Origin: Microbulbifer sp. ALW1
Lineage (GTDB): Bacteria > Pseudomonadota > Gammaproteobacteria > Pseudomonadales > Cellvibrionaceae
DNA length: 64,000 nucleotides
Direction: 5' to 3'
Assembly: GCF_009903625.1 (NCBI RefSeq)
Contig: NZ_CP047569.1
Location: forward strand, 392,001-456,000
The translations under genes and the position numbers were made by a program. Each line of letters starts with the position of its first letter. Positions within the stretch are counted from its first letter, which is position 1. This document shows, in pieces, positions 21,377 to 33,200 of the stretch. The notes under the pieces are model-generated. The model was not told the DNA's origin. It saw nothing but the letters and a program-made list of their open reading frames with translations, and ran no database searches.

Positions 21377-21993
21377 CCCTCTTCTCCCTGATCCTTGTAC
21401 CGGTAGGTTTTCGCGTTCACCACCATGTTAAGCAGTGCCGCGCCATCCTTACTGGTCTGAATATCGAAATCGTGCAGAGTAACGATTCGCGGCATACCGG
21501 CGATACCACTGATAAAGGCGCCAAACTCGTGATAGCCGCCCTGCACCTCAATGCGAATCGGCAGCTCGACGTAGAATTCGCCCACCTGCTCCCCCTCAAG
21601 GGCCACCTTCTGGATCGTCAGGCCGCTACCGCGACCGAATTCATCGATATCTTCCAGCAGCCCCGGCACTTCGGTGTCCTTGGGTAACTGCTTCAGCAGC
21701 GCACCAAATGTTTCTTCCATTTCCACCAGTTGCTCGCGGTAAGCATCCAGGTTCGCGGCCTCAAAGGATTTGAGCTCAAATTGGGTAAACAACTCGCGCT
21801 CTTTTTTTGCGGCGAATTCCAGCTGCTGATAGCGCTCTTTGATCATAAAGAAATAACCGCCACCAGCCAGCACCGCGGCAATCACGATCAACAGCACCAC
21901 ACGCCCGGCCAATGGCCAGACACCAACCCGGGAAAAGTCGATATCGTTGATATCCAGCTGGTTCAGCTGTTTGAGAGTATCTTCAAGGGCCAC
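21373..21993 (-). CDS. pilO: Type IV pilus alignment protein PilO
   Basis: 206 residues. One transmembrane helix (about 27-50, GRVVLLIVIAAVLAGGGYFFM), a coiled coil (about 50-95) and a C-terminal ferredoxin-like periplasmic domain. It forms a heterodimer with PilN in the inner-membrane alignment complex. Start is 2 bp after the pilN stop. Confidence 0.95.
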   Translation of the reverse strand: MALEDTLKQLNQLDINDIDFSRVGVWPLAGRVVLLIVIAAVLAGGGYFFMIKERYQQLEFAAKKERELFTQFELKSFEAANLDAYREQLVEMEETFGALLKQLPKDTEVPGLLEDIDEFGRGSGLTIQKVALEGEQVGEFYVELPIRIEVQGGYHEFGAFISGIAGMPRIVTLHDFDIQTSKDGAALLNMVVNAKTYRYKDQGEEG

Positions 21994-21995
21994 GG

Positions 21996-22577
21996 TTAGA
22001 CTCCACTGTTGGCGTCGTCGCCATCTTCTTCTTTTTTGCGGCCGCTGACACTGACCGTCATTTCAAACGCACTGGCCTGCTCGCCAAATTCCGGCTTGGC
22101 GGTTACTCCGGTGAGGTTCGGGGACTGGAACCACTCAGATTGATCCAGGCTGCGCATAAATGAGGAAACCCGGTTGTTGGACTCAGCCACACCGGAGATG
22201 TTTACGGTCTTGCCCGTCCGCTTCAGGCTGGTAAGCCACAGCCCTTCCGGTGCCGCGCGCACCATTTCATCGAAATAGCGGACCGATAGCGGACGGTTGC
22301 CCTGCAGTTCCTGGATCACCCGCATGCGGTCGATCAGTTCCTGGCGTCGCTTCTTGAGCTCCTTAATCTCCGCCACCTGCTTATTGAGCGCGGTAATTTC
22401 TGTGTTCAACAGCTGGTTGCGCTCTTTCTGGTTGACGATCTGCGCATCTACGGTCTTCATCCACATGAATACCGAAAAGCCAGCAGCAATCACTACCAGC
22501 GCAGCAACCTGCTGAAATTCTTTCTGCTTCTGCGCCCGGTATTCCTGGCGCCAGGGGAGTAAGTTGATCTTTGCCAT
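21996..22577 (-). CDS. pilN: Type IV pilus assembly protein PilN
   Basis: 193 residues. The N-terminal MAKINLLPWR is the cytoplasmic peptide that docks into PilM in the family. A transmembrane helix (about 22-42), a coiled coil (about 45-90) and a periplasmic domain follow. The C-terminus is acidic (EEDGDDANSGV), longer than needed for the fold. Start is 3 bp after pilM. Confidence 0.95.
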   Translation of the reverse strand: MAKINLLPWRQEYRAQKQKEFQQVAALVVIAAGFSVFMWMKTVDAQIVNQKERNQLLNTEITALNKQVAEIKELKKRRQELIDRMRVIQELQGNRPLSVRYFDEMVRAAPEGLWLTSLKRTGKTVNISGVAESNNRVSSFMRSLDQSEWFQSPNLTGVTAKPEFGEQASAFEMTVSVSGRKKEEDGDDANSGV

Positions 22578-22580
22578 GTC

Positions 22581-23678
<1,098 letters not shown>

Positions 23679-23756
23679 TTATGGAGGTTTGATGGTATAG
23701 CACTTTAAATTACCGCCGCAACCGCCTTTTGCATAGGTATCAGCGCACATTATTCG

Positions 23757-23762
23757 TATAAT
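23757..23762 (+). promoter_or_regulatory. Probable -10 box for ponA
   Basis: A perfect TATAAT lies 50 bp before the ponA ATG in the divergent pilM-ponA gap. No good -35 is seen at 17 bp spacing; TTGCAT occurs 22 bp upstream. Confidence 0.4.
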
Positions 23763-23812
23763 TGTCGAACAGTGCCGCTAAAATTGATTAAGACGTATAC
23801 AGAAGCATTCCA

Positions 23813-26515
23813 ATGACCGAGAAAGCCCGCAACCGCCTGCTGTCCCTGTTGTGGCTGGCCCTGGCCGGTGCCGCCGCTGGCGCCATGGCATTTTCCAGTA
23901 TCTACCTGTACCTGAAACCCGGGCTACCTTCCGTTGAGAGCCTGCGCGATATCCGCCTGCAGACTCCCCTGCGCATTTACTCCCGGGATATGCAGCTGAT
24001 CGGCGAATTTGGCGAAAAACGCCGCAGCCCCATCACCATTGAGCAGACGCCGGAGATGTTTATCCAGGCGATTCTGGCGGCGGAAGATGACACCTTTTAC
24101 TCCCACAGCGGCGTATCCATCAAGGGTTTGATGCGCGCTTTCCGGCAACTGGTGCAGAGCGGCTCTATCCAGTCCGGCGGCAGTACCCTGACCATGCAGG
24201 TGGCACGTAACTTCTTTCTCAGCCGGGAACAGCGCTTTATCCGCAAGTTCAATGAGATTCTGCTATCGCTGCAAATCGAACAGGAACTCAGCAAGGACGA
24301 AATTCTCGCCCTTTACATCAACAAAATCTTCCTCGGCAATCGCGCCTACGGCTTCCAGGCGGCCGCCCAGGTCTATTACGGCAAGGACATCAACGAGCTG
24401 AACCTGGCCCAGTGGGCGATGATGGCGGGACTGCCCAAGGCCCCCTCCACCTACAACCCCATTGCCAACCCGTCGCGAGCACTGGTGCGTCGCAACTGGA
24501 TCCTCAAACGCATGCTGGACCTGCGTTACATCGACCAGGATCAATACAAAAACTCGATAACTGCCCCGGTCACTGCCCGTTATCACGGCCGCGACCTCGA
24601 CCTCAGCGCCCCCTACGTCGCCGAAATGGCCCGAAAAGAGGCGGTCGACCTGTTCGGCGACGCCGCCTACACCGACGGCTACCAGGTCATCACAACCGTG
24701 GACAGCAAATTGCAGGATGCCGCCCGCAAAGCACTGCAGGGTGGCCTGGAATCTTACGACAGCCGTCACGGCTATCGCGGCCCCGAGCAGCGACTGGACC
24801 CGCAATTACTGGATGACAACGACCAGCTGGTGGACCTACTGCAGGAAATTCCGGAGCTCGGCGACCTGGAACCCGCCGTGGTCACTGCCGTGGCGCCGCA
24901 GAGCCTCAGTGTGCAGCTGCGCGATCGCCGCGTGATTGAAATCCCCTGGGATCGCGGTCTCAGCAGCCTGCGCCCCTATATTTCTGAAAACGCCCGCGGA
25001 CCGCGCCTGACCTCCGCCGAAGAAATGTTCGCACCAGGAGACGTCATTCGACTGCGCCATGTGGTGATCTCCGCCGAACAGGTCGCGAAAGAGCTAGCAG
25101 AGAAGCAAAAGCAGGCCGGTGCCGCAGCAGTGGCATCCGTCGCTGAAGCCCTTGCCGATACCGCGATCACGGAAGACCCGTTCGCCACCCCGGAAGGGCT
25201 GGAGGAAACAGAAACGGCAGAGCTACCCCAGGCCCGGGAAGAGTGGCACCTGGCCCAGGTCCCCGCTGCCCAGGGCGCCCTGGTGTCGCTGCAACCGGAA
25301 GATGGCGCCATTCGCGCTCTTGTGGGAGGCTACGATTTCCGCCAGAGCCACTTCAACCGCGTGACTCAGGCTGCCCGCCAGCCCGGCTCCAGCTTCAAAC
25401 CGTTCATCTACTCCGCGGCGCTGGAAAAAGGCTACACCGCCGCCAGTATCATCAATGATGCGCCGATCGTGTTTGAACAGACCAACCTGGAAGATGTATG
25501 GCGCCCGGAAAATGACGGCGGCACCTTCCTCGGGCCGACACGCCTGCGCAAAGCGCTGTATTTGTCGCGCAATATGGTCTCCATTCGCCTGCTGCAGTCC
25601 CTTGGGCTCGATCGCGCCCTGACCTTCGCGGAAGGGTTTGGTTTTGAGCGCAGCAAGCTGGCGCGCAACCTGTCTATCGCCCTCGGTAGCTCCGCGCTCA
25701 CCCCGCTGGAGATGGTCCGCGGCTATGCCGCATTTGCCAACGGCGGCTTCCGGGTGGAACCCTACTTGGTGGACCAGGTGCTGGATGTACACGGCGATAC
25801 CGTCTACCAGGCCCTGCCCCTGACCGTCTGCCGCGACTGCCCGGAAATCGGCGAAACGCCAACACCGGACGCGGAGCCCATCGATCTCGAGTCCCTGCAG
25901 CAACAAACTGCGCAGGCTGCACAAGAGCAGGAGCCCCTGGAGCTGCGCACCCTGCCGGTGGCACCGCTTGAGGCTGACGAACAGGCTCGCCCCAGAGCCC
26001 CCCGTGCCATGTCGCCGGAAACTGCCTACATCATGGATTCAATGCTGAAAGACGTGATCAAGCGCGGCACCGGGCGCAAGGCACTGGTCATGAAGCGCGG
26101 GGATATTGCCGGTAAGACCGGTACCACTAACGGTCCCCGCGATGCGTGGTTCTCCGGCTACAGCCCCTATCTGGCCACTAGCGCCTGGGTGGGTTTTGAT
26201 GCCAACACACCAATTGGCCGCAATGAATATGGTGGCTCGGCGGCACTGCCAATCTGGATCGATTACATGAGTAACGCCCTCGCGGGCTTGCCGGAGCGTC
26301 ACCTGCCACAACCGGATGGCATAGTGACCATGCGCATCAACCCACGCACCGGGTTGCGCACGTCCAGCGGCGGTATTTTTGAAATCTTCCGCGCTGACCG
26401 GGTGCCCGGACGCGAAACCTACAGCAACTACCCGTCGATCTACTCCGATGGCCCGGACACCCCGCCTGCCGGCAACGAACAGGCGCAGGAGTCACTGCCG
26501 GAAGAGCTCTTCTGA
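23813..26515 (+). CDS. ponA: Penicillin-binding protein 1A
   Basis: 900 residues. A bifunctional class A PBP: N-terminal membrane anchor (about 12-34), glycosyltransferase family 51 domain (EDDTFYSHSGVS near 85 and GGSTLTMQVARNFF near 120), and a transpeptidase domain. The transpeptidase has the SxxK serine in PGSSFKPF (near 525), SRN (near 586) and KTGTTN (near 769). An OB-like insert lies between them (about 310-430). It polymerises and cross-links peptidoglycan. Divergent from pilM, as in pseudomonads. Confidence 0.97.
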   Translation: MTEKARNRLLSLLWLALAGAAAGAMAFSSIYLYLKPGLPSVESLRDIRLQTPLRIYSRDMQLIGEFGEKRRSPITIEQTPEMFIQAILAAEDDTFYSHSGVSIKGLMRAFRQLVQSGSIQSGGSTLTMQVARNFFLSREQRFIRKFNEILLSLQIEQELSKDEILALYINKIFLGNRAYGFQAAAQVYYGKDINELNLAQWAMMAGLPKAPSTYNPIANPSRALVRRNWILKRMLDLRYIDQDQYKNSITAPVTARYHGRDLDLSAPYVAEMARKEAVDLFGDAAYTDGYQVITTVDSKLQDAARKALQGGLESYDSRHGYRGPEQRLDPQLLDDNDQLVDLLQEIPELGDLEPAVVTAVAPQSLSVQLRDRRVIEIPWDRGLSSLRPYISENARGPRLTSAEEMFAPGDVIRLRHVVISAEQVAKELAEKQKQAGAAAVASVAEALADTAITEDPFATPEGLEETETAELPQAREEWHLAQVPAAQGALVSLQPEDGAIRALVGGYDFRQSHFNRVTQAARQPGSSFKPFIYSAALEKGYTAASIINDAPIVFEQTNLEDVWRPENDGGTFLGPTRLRKALYLSRNMVSIRLLQSLGLDRALTFAEGFGFERSKLARNLSIALGSSALTPLEMVRGYAAFANGGFRVEPYLVDQVLDVHGDTVYQALPLTVCRDCPEIGETPTPDAEPIDLESLQQQTAQAAQEQEPLELRTLPVAPLEADEQARPRAPRAMSPETAYIMDSMLKDVIKRGTGRKALVMKRGDIAGKTGTTNGPRDAWFSGYSPYLATSAWVGFDANTPIGRNEYGGSAALPIWIDYMSNALAGLPERHLPQPDGIVTMRINPRTGLRTSSGGIFEIFRADRVPGRETYSNYPSIYSDGPDTPPAGNEQAQESLPEELF

Positions 26516-26602
26516 CTGCGAGTAGCGGGTCTTCGTTTCTCTGACGGATGCGTAGACCCTATACCTAGAATCCCGCACTCCTAAAAAGCCCTCACAAAAA
26601 AA

Positions 26603-26630
26603 AACGCCGCTCCGGAAGAAGCGGCGTTTT
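26603..26630. terminator. Bidirectional terminator ponA / chpC
   Basis: AACGCCGC (26603-26610) and GCGGCGTT (26621-26628) form an 8-bp stem with A-run before and T-run after. It serves ponA on the plus strand and the pil-chp cluster on the minus strand. Confidence 0.9.
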
Positions 26631-26675
26631 TTATGGAAGATGGTTTGTACCGGCCGGTTCATCCGGCCTCTCAAG

Positions 26676-27161
26676 CTAGCGACGCTTGCGATAGGCCAAA
26701 CAAGCCTCTTCCAGTGCACCCAGATCTGGGATTACCGCTGCTTCGCCGGACAGTGCCACATGCATCAACTCTCCCATGGCACATTCACCCTCGCGTCCCG
26801 CCAGGTCATCCGGTGTCACCCGCACCAGGCGTGGCGTGCCCTGCAGCACCACGGCAAAAAACGGCAGATCGCCATCGGCATTGCCACTGCTCAGCACCGC
26901 GATTCGACAGTTACTACGCAGGATCGGCATCGGATTGCCGCGCATTACTTCAAAGGAAACCAGCGGCAGACGCAGCTCCCGCCAGTGCAGCTCCCCCATA
27001 TACCAGTCCGGCGCATCGAACGCAGACACCGGGCTCTGCAGCGCAATAATTTCAGAAAGCGTGTCCACCGGTACCAGTAGCTGCCCATCTGACAGCGGTA
27101 ACAGAAGACTGCTCACTTCCTGGGGAAGTTCGGTCGTTGGCAGGGCGTCGACTCCGCTCAT
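26676..27161 (-). CDS. chpC: CheW-like protein ChpC
   Basis: 161 residues, a single CheW-type domain, in the position of chpC after chpA. CheW-like proteins couple chemoreceptors to the histidine kinase; the pathway has PilI as well, so ChpC would be a second adaptor. The stretch LLLPLSDGQLLVPVDTLSEII matches the family N-terminus. It is 76 bp downstream of chpA and last in the cluster, before a strong terminator. Confidence 0.85.
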   Translation of the reverse strand: MSGVDALPTTELPQEVSSLLLPLSDGQLLVPVDTLSEIIALQSPVSAFDAPDWYMGELHWRELRLPLVSFEVMRGNPMPILRSNCRIAVLSSGNADGDLPFFAVVLQGTPRLVRVTPDDLAGREGECAMGELMHVALSGEAAVIPDLGALEEACLAYRKRR

Positions 27162-27237
27162 GCTGTTGCCTCTTCGCCGCTTCTGCGGCCGTCATTTCGT
27201 TCGGCGTGGTGCACCGACTGGAAGATGATTACTGACA

Positions 27238-30200
27238 TCAGGCGCCCGCCTCCACCTCGGTGAAATCGTGGATTGCGCCCAGCAATATCTCTTCCTGATA
27301 GGGTTTGCCCAGATAGTGGTTTACGCCCAGAGACAGCGCGTGGTCGCGGTGCTTCTTACCGGTACGGGAGGTAATCATGATGATTGGAATATCCCGCAAG
27401 CGGCTGCTGGAGCGAATGTTACGCGCCACCTCAAAGCCATCCATACGCGGCATTTCGATATCCAGCAACATCACATCCGGAATCACATCCTGCAGCTGGA
27501 TAATGGCATCCTGGCCGTCTTTTGCCGTTATTACACGGAAACCTTCCCGCTCCAGGAAGCGCGTGGTTACCTTGCGCACGGTTACCGAGTCATCCACTAC
27601 CATTACCAGCTTCTGGGCTTCCGGTTCTTCCCGGGCACTGATCTCAGGTGCCTGTTGCAGTAACGGCACTTCCGGTCGCGCCAGCAGTGCCGCCTGTTTA
27701 CGCAGCAACGCATGGGCGTCGAGGATCACCACCACGGTACCGTCTCCCGTCACGGTAGCGCCGGATACACCCTGCACTGTGGCGAACTGGGGCCCAAGGC
27801 TTTTTACCACAATCTCGCGGCTGCCCATGATGGCATCGACCTGCAGTGCCATGGCAGTATTTTCCGAGCGCACCAGCAATACCGGTAACTGCATGTCTTC
27901 CACGTTCAACCGCGGCTGTGCACTGGACTGCAACAGGTTGCCGAAATAATTGACCTGGTAGGGCTCGCCGGCGTATTCAAAGCGGGCCTCAGGACTGCGG
28001 TAATAGTGCTCCAGCTCAAACGGGCTGAGCCGCACAATACCCTCAATCGTATTCAGTGGCAGCGCGAACAGATCCTCGCCGACCTTCACCATCAGAGCGC
28101 GGTTGACCGACACGGTAAATGGCAGCCGCACTACAAATTCAGTGCCCTGACCCGCCTGCGAGGCGATGGTGACATTGCCACCGATCTGCTTGATCTCGGC
28201 AGACACCACGTCCATACCTACGCCGCGCCCGGAAATTTGGGTCACTTTGTCGGCGGTACTGAAGCCCGCCTGCAGAATGAACTGCATAATTTCGTTGTTG
28301 GATAGCTCCGCATCAGGACGCATCAGGCCACTTTCGATCGCCTTTTCCCGCACCCGCATAAGGTTGATACCGGCGCCATCGTCACTGATGGTCAGCACCA
28401 CCTCACTGCCCTCTCGGGCCAGCGCAACGGAGATACGGCCGCGCTCGGCTTTGCCCGCATCAAGACGTTTCTGCGGCGACTCGATACCGTGGTCGACCGC
28501 GTTGCGCAGCATATGCTCCAGCGGCGCGACCATCCGCTCCAGCATGGATCTGTCCAGCTCACCCTCTACGTTGGAGAACACCAGATCCACTTGTTTGCTC
28601 AGCTCCGCACTGACCTGACGCACGATGCGGCGTAAGCGCGGCACCAGACGCGAGAAAGGCACCATGCGGCTGCGCATCAGGCCTTCCTGCAGCTCTGTGT
28701 TGACCCGAGACTGCTGCAGCAACAGGGTTTCGGTATCTCGTGCCTTGTGGCCCAGGGTCTGGCGCAATTCCAGCAAATCCGATGTGGACTCCAACAGAGA
28801 GCGGGACAGCTGCTGGATGGACGAGTAGCGGTCCATTTCCAGCGGGTCGAAGTCACCGTCCTGTTCGGCCAACTGCTCCTGACGGAACAGAATCTGAGCT
28901 TCGGTTTCTTTGTCCAGGCGGCGCAGCTGTTCGTTGAGGCGGGACAGAGTGGAATCCATTTCGTCCAGTGCCAGTCCGAACTCGCCCACCTGCTCTTCCA
29001 GTCGTCCACGAGAAATCGAGGTCTCACCGGCCAGGTTTACCAGCTCTTCCAGCAGTTCAGAGGCAACCCGCACCATCTCCTGGGGCTGGTTGCGGGGCTG
29101 ACCGCCATCGCGATCACCGACATTCTTCGACTTGCGAATGAACGGCAATACATTGCTGGACGCGGCCGGCGCCTGAGGCTGGAGGACAACGCCCTTCCCA
29201 ATGACTTCAATTTCAGGGGCGGGTTCGTCCGTCGAGGCAGCACTTTCCGTTTTCGCCTCATCGGACGCGCCGGACTCGGGAATAGCGACTGTCGCCTGCT
29301 GCTCAGAGGGCTCCAGCACCAACGCAGTGTCGATGCCATAGTCAACCTGATCGGCACTTTCGGACACCTGACCATCTGCCCAGCGGGTTTCCAGTAACGC
29401 ACAGAAGGCGGGCAGCTCTTCACCACCCATCCAGGCACGCACGGTTTCAACCCCGGCTGCCAGTCGGTCGTAAATGCCATGGGCGTCGGCGAAGAACCCG
29501 GCAGAGGGCGAACTACCGCTCTGCATATTTTCAATCACGGTTTCAAAACGGTGCGCCACTTCACCCAGGCCCATCAGCGCCGCCATACGCGCACCACCCT
29601 TAAAGGTGTGCAGCACACGCTTGAGCGCTTCTGGCGAAGCCTTATCTTCTGGCTCCTGTTCCCAGTTCTGGATCAGCTCTTCCAGTTCATCCACCAGATC
29701 GCTGGCTTCCTCGAGGAATACTTCCACCACATCCGGGTCGATATCCGCGAGCAACGCGCGCTGGGCTTCGCTGATCTCGTCCGAGGACACAGGCTGTGCT
29801 GCTACTGGTTCGGAAGAGAACACAGGAGTGCTGAGGTCTTCCTGCTGCTGACTCGCAACCGCAGGATTTTCCATCGCGACGTCGACGTCCAGGAGGATTT
29901 CATCTTCGCTGGTCGCGGGCTGTTCCGGCAGGCTCTCGGCTGCATTCTCAACCGCACCCTCAAAAGCACCACTCGCAATATCGTCACTATCAGAGTCGGG
30001 GCCGGCGAGTTCCGCCTCCAGCCACTCCACGGTGAGCTCGGGCGCATCTTCTTCAGCGTCGGCCTCAACGATCACCTCAGCCACGGGAGCGGGCACATTG
30101 TCGACCGCTTCCGCCGCCAGTAGATCGTCGAAACTGAGGTCGGCAATGTCACTTTCGACCGGTACTACGTCTTCTTCCGCCGCAGCGTCGTCGACCAGAG

Positions 30201-33200
30201 TCAGATCTTCAGGGGTATCTGCGGCCGTTTCAGCGGTGCTATCGGCATATTCAAATTCGCTGCTGTCGATACCGTATTCAGACAGGTCAAACTCTTCTTC
30301 TTCGCCGCTATCGTCGCCCTGTGCCAGATAACGCAGTGCTTCGCCTACGGCATCGCTGACCTGCGGAAGATCCTGGGCCGCGGCCACTGCATCCACCAGG
30401 TCGAGCAATTCATTGTGGCCCTGTTCCAACGCCGCCCAGAGGGCAGGCTCTTCTTCCAGGTGCCCGTCGATAACCTGGCGATAAACCGCCAATAGCAGCA
30501 GTGCCAGTTCCTGCAAGGTGGGCAGCTGTGCCTGGCCGGCAGCCTGCTGCAGCACATCCAGCTCTTCCGCCACCGGCAGCAATATGGTCTTGTCACCCGG
30601 GTGCTGGCGCCACTGATTGAGCATTTCATCCGCATCCAGCAGCACCCGCATGCCGTCGGCCATAATGACCGCCAGCAACTGGGGGTCTACCGCTTTCGGC
30701 TCGTTAGCCTCGCGCTCGCGGATCAGGTGGCCCACGGCACGCTCTTGCAGCTCAGCCACGCGCGCCAGGAACTGTTCACTGCGCTCGACAAACAACGGCT
30801 CGCCAGCGTAAATCTGATTCAGTACGCCTTTGACATAACTTGCTGCATCGGCGATCAAATCGAAAATATCGCTGTCGATGGCAACCTGATAGGTTCGCAG
30901 CTCTTTGGCAAAACGCTCCAGCGGCGCCATCAGCTCGGCCACCTGGGTTACCTCCGCCATATGGGCAGAACCTTTCAGGGTATGCAGCGCGCGGTGCAGG
31001 GGGTCGGAGGGAATGCCGTAGACGGGAGCGGCGCGCTCCATTTCGCTGAGGAACTCTGCCACGGTTGCCAGATGTGTTTCGGCTTCCTGGGCAAAGATCT
31101 CCCACAGCTGGGCGTTGTCGTCCGCCTCGAAATCTTCAGACGCTACGGGCTCTGCCACAAAGGCATTTGCCGCGGCGGTCTCACTATCCTGATTACTGGC
31201 GGCCGCCACTTGCACCTGCAGCAGCGCCTCAGGCACTTCGCCCTGAGCCAACTGCTTGGCCCAACCTTCAAGCTCGGCGGTGCGCGCAGGGTCCGGATCG
31301 CCACTGCGGGTGCGGAAGCCGTCAACCATGGATGGCAACTTGGCAACAACCAGCTCGATCAAGCGCACATGGGCGCGCCCCGGGGATACCGTTTCATCCA
31401 GCACCCGGTTGAGCATGTTTTCCACGGCCCAGGACAATTCGCCGACTTCCAGCGCTTCCACCATACGGCCCGAGCCTTTCAGGGTATGGAAGCCGCGGCG
31501 GAACTCCACCAGCGCATCGCGATCATTAAAATTGGCGGCCCACAGCGGGAAATAATGTCCGATGGTTTCGAGGACTTCGCCGGCCTCTTCGAGGAAGATT
31601 TCAACGATCTCATCGTCGATGATGCTGGCTTCATCGTCCTCTTCGAGGACCGGCGCGTTGACGGCAGGCGCCTTCGCGGGACCGTCAAAAGAAGCTTCAA
31701 AAGAACCATCAACAGAAGCTTCAGCAGATACTTCTACCTCCGGCTCGACCGGGGTTTGGTCACTGCCGGAGTCGGCAGCAAACCAGCTTTCTTCCAGCAG
31801 GGACGGTTCGTCCGTATTCTCGCCGGTAATCGACTCTGCGGTGTCTTCCGCAGCGTCTTCTACAGTGTTATCCACAGCCTCTCGCGCGGCTTCTTCAACC
31901 AGCGATGCAGACAGGCCGGCCAGAGGGTCTTCGCTCACCGGTGCGGCGGCCGCCTCCCGTGGCTCGTCCGCGAGCACTTCCGGATCCAGGGTAAACTCGA
32001 AACTGTCGAGCGCCTGCTCTACCTCAGATTGCGGGCTTTCATCCGCGATCTCAGTTTCTATAGGCTCGGCTGCCTGAGGCAACTCAAATGACTCAACCGC
32101 ATCGACCACATCCGTAGCCGGGCTCAGGATGTCGGCGGAATTTGTATCGGCAGGCGCGGTGTCCGCTGCGGGCACTTCATTATTGGCAACGGCGTAGCCC
32201 AGAGTGGCCACGCTGTCTTCAGCCAGGGCCAGCAGCATGTCCGCATCTTCAATGCCGTCCGCGCGGCGTTCAAGGTAATACTCGACACTGGTTACCGCAT
32301 CAGCGAGGGTATCCAGAAGCTTCCAATCCGGTTGATCGCCGGCGTCGATCAGCCGCTCAACAATATAATTTTTGCAGGCGCCGACAATTTCCCCGGCGCG
32401 CTGGTAGCCCACCATATCGAGACCGCCACAAACTTCCTGCAGTCGCTTCGGCACCTGGGAGAGGTGGCCGGCATCCCAGTGGCTGGCAATATATTCGACT
32501 ACCGCTTCCTTTACTGTTTCCAGCCCGATACGGGCCTCGCGCAGCACCTGATCGGTAGCTTCCCCCATCAGCGGCGATTCGCTGTCGACTTTCTTGTCGC
32601 GCTCAGCAGCGGCGGCAAGACCGGAATCCAGCTGCACTAGCTCGGAGGCCGCCTGCATCAGTAATTCATCGGGATCTGCCGCACGGGAGGCGTCCCGCAG
32701 GTGCTCGTAAATCTTGCGCGCACGAGTGCGCTGATTTTCAAGACCGAGCACGCCCAGGGTATCGGCAATACGCTTGGCAACGATGGAGGTATCGGAAAGT
32801 GGCGGGCGCTCAGTAGTGGTGACGCTCGGATCCAGCGCTTCGCGAACGCTGGCAAGCTCTTCGCGCAGGGCGGTCACCGCAGTGCCCATGGCCTCCGGCC
32901 CCATGGCCAGTGCATCTTCGGTATCCGGACGGGGAGTGCCGGGCACTGCCTTGTCGAGGGCATACTGCTGATACAGTGCGCTGGTACGCGGCCCATTGGG
33001 ACCACACAGGTAAACATAAAACAACAGGTTGCGTGTCAGGTCGCGATCGGGACGCAGATCCAGAACGCGCGCGCCCTGGCCCTGCAACAGGCGAAATTCC
33101 ACATCAATCCGGCGCAGAAGCTGACGCAGCGCCGGCAGCACATTCACGCGGTGATCCGCGATGCCTTCCAGTAATCCCTGCAAGATTTCCCACAGGTGCT

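Noticed and set aside
30601..32091. 496-codon open frame opposite chpA
   Set aside because: Shadow caused by the biased codons of the acidic linkers in chpA.
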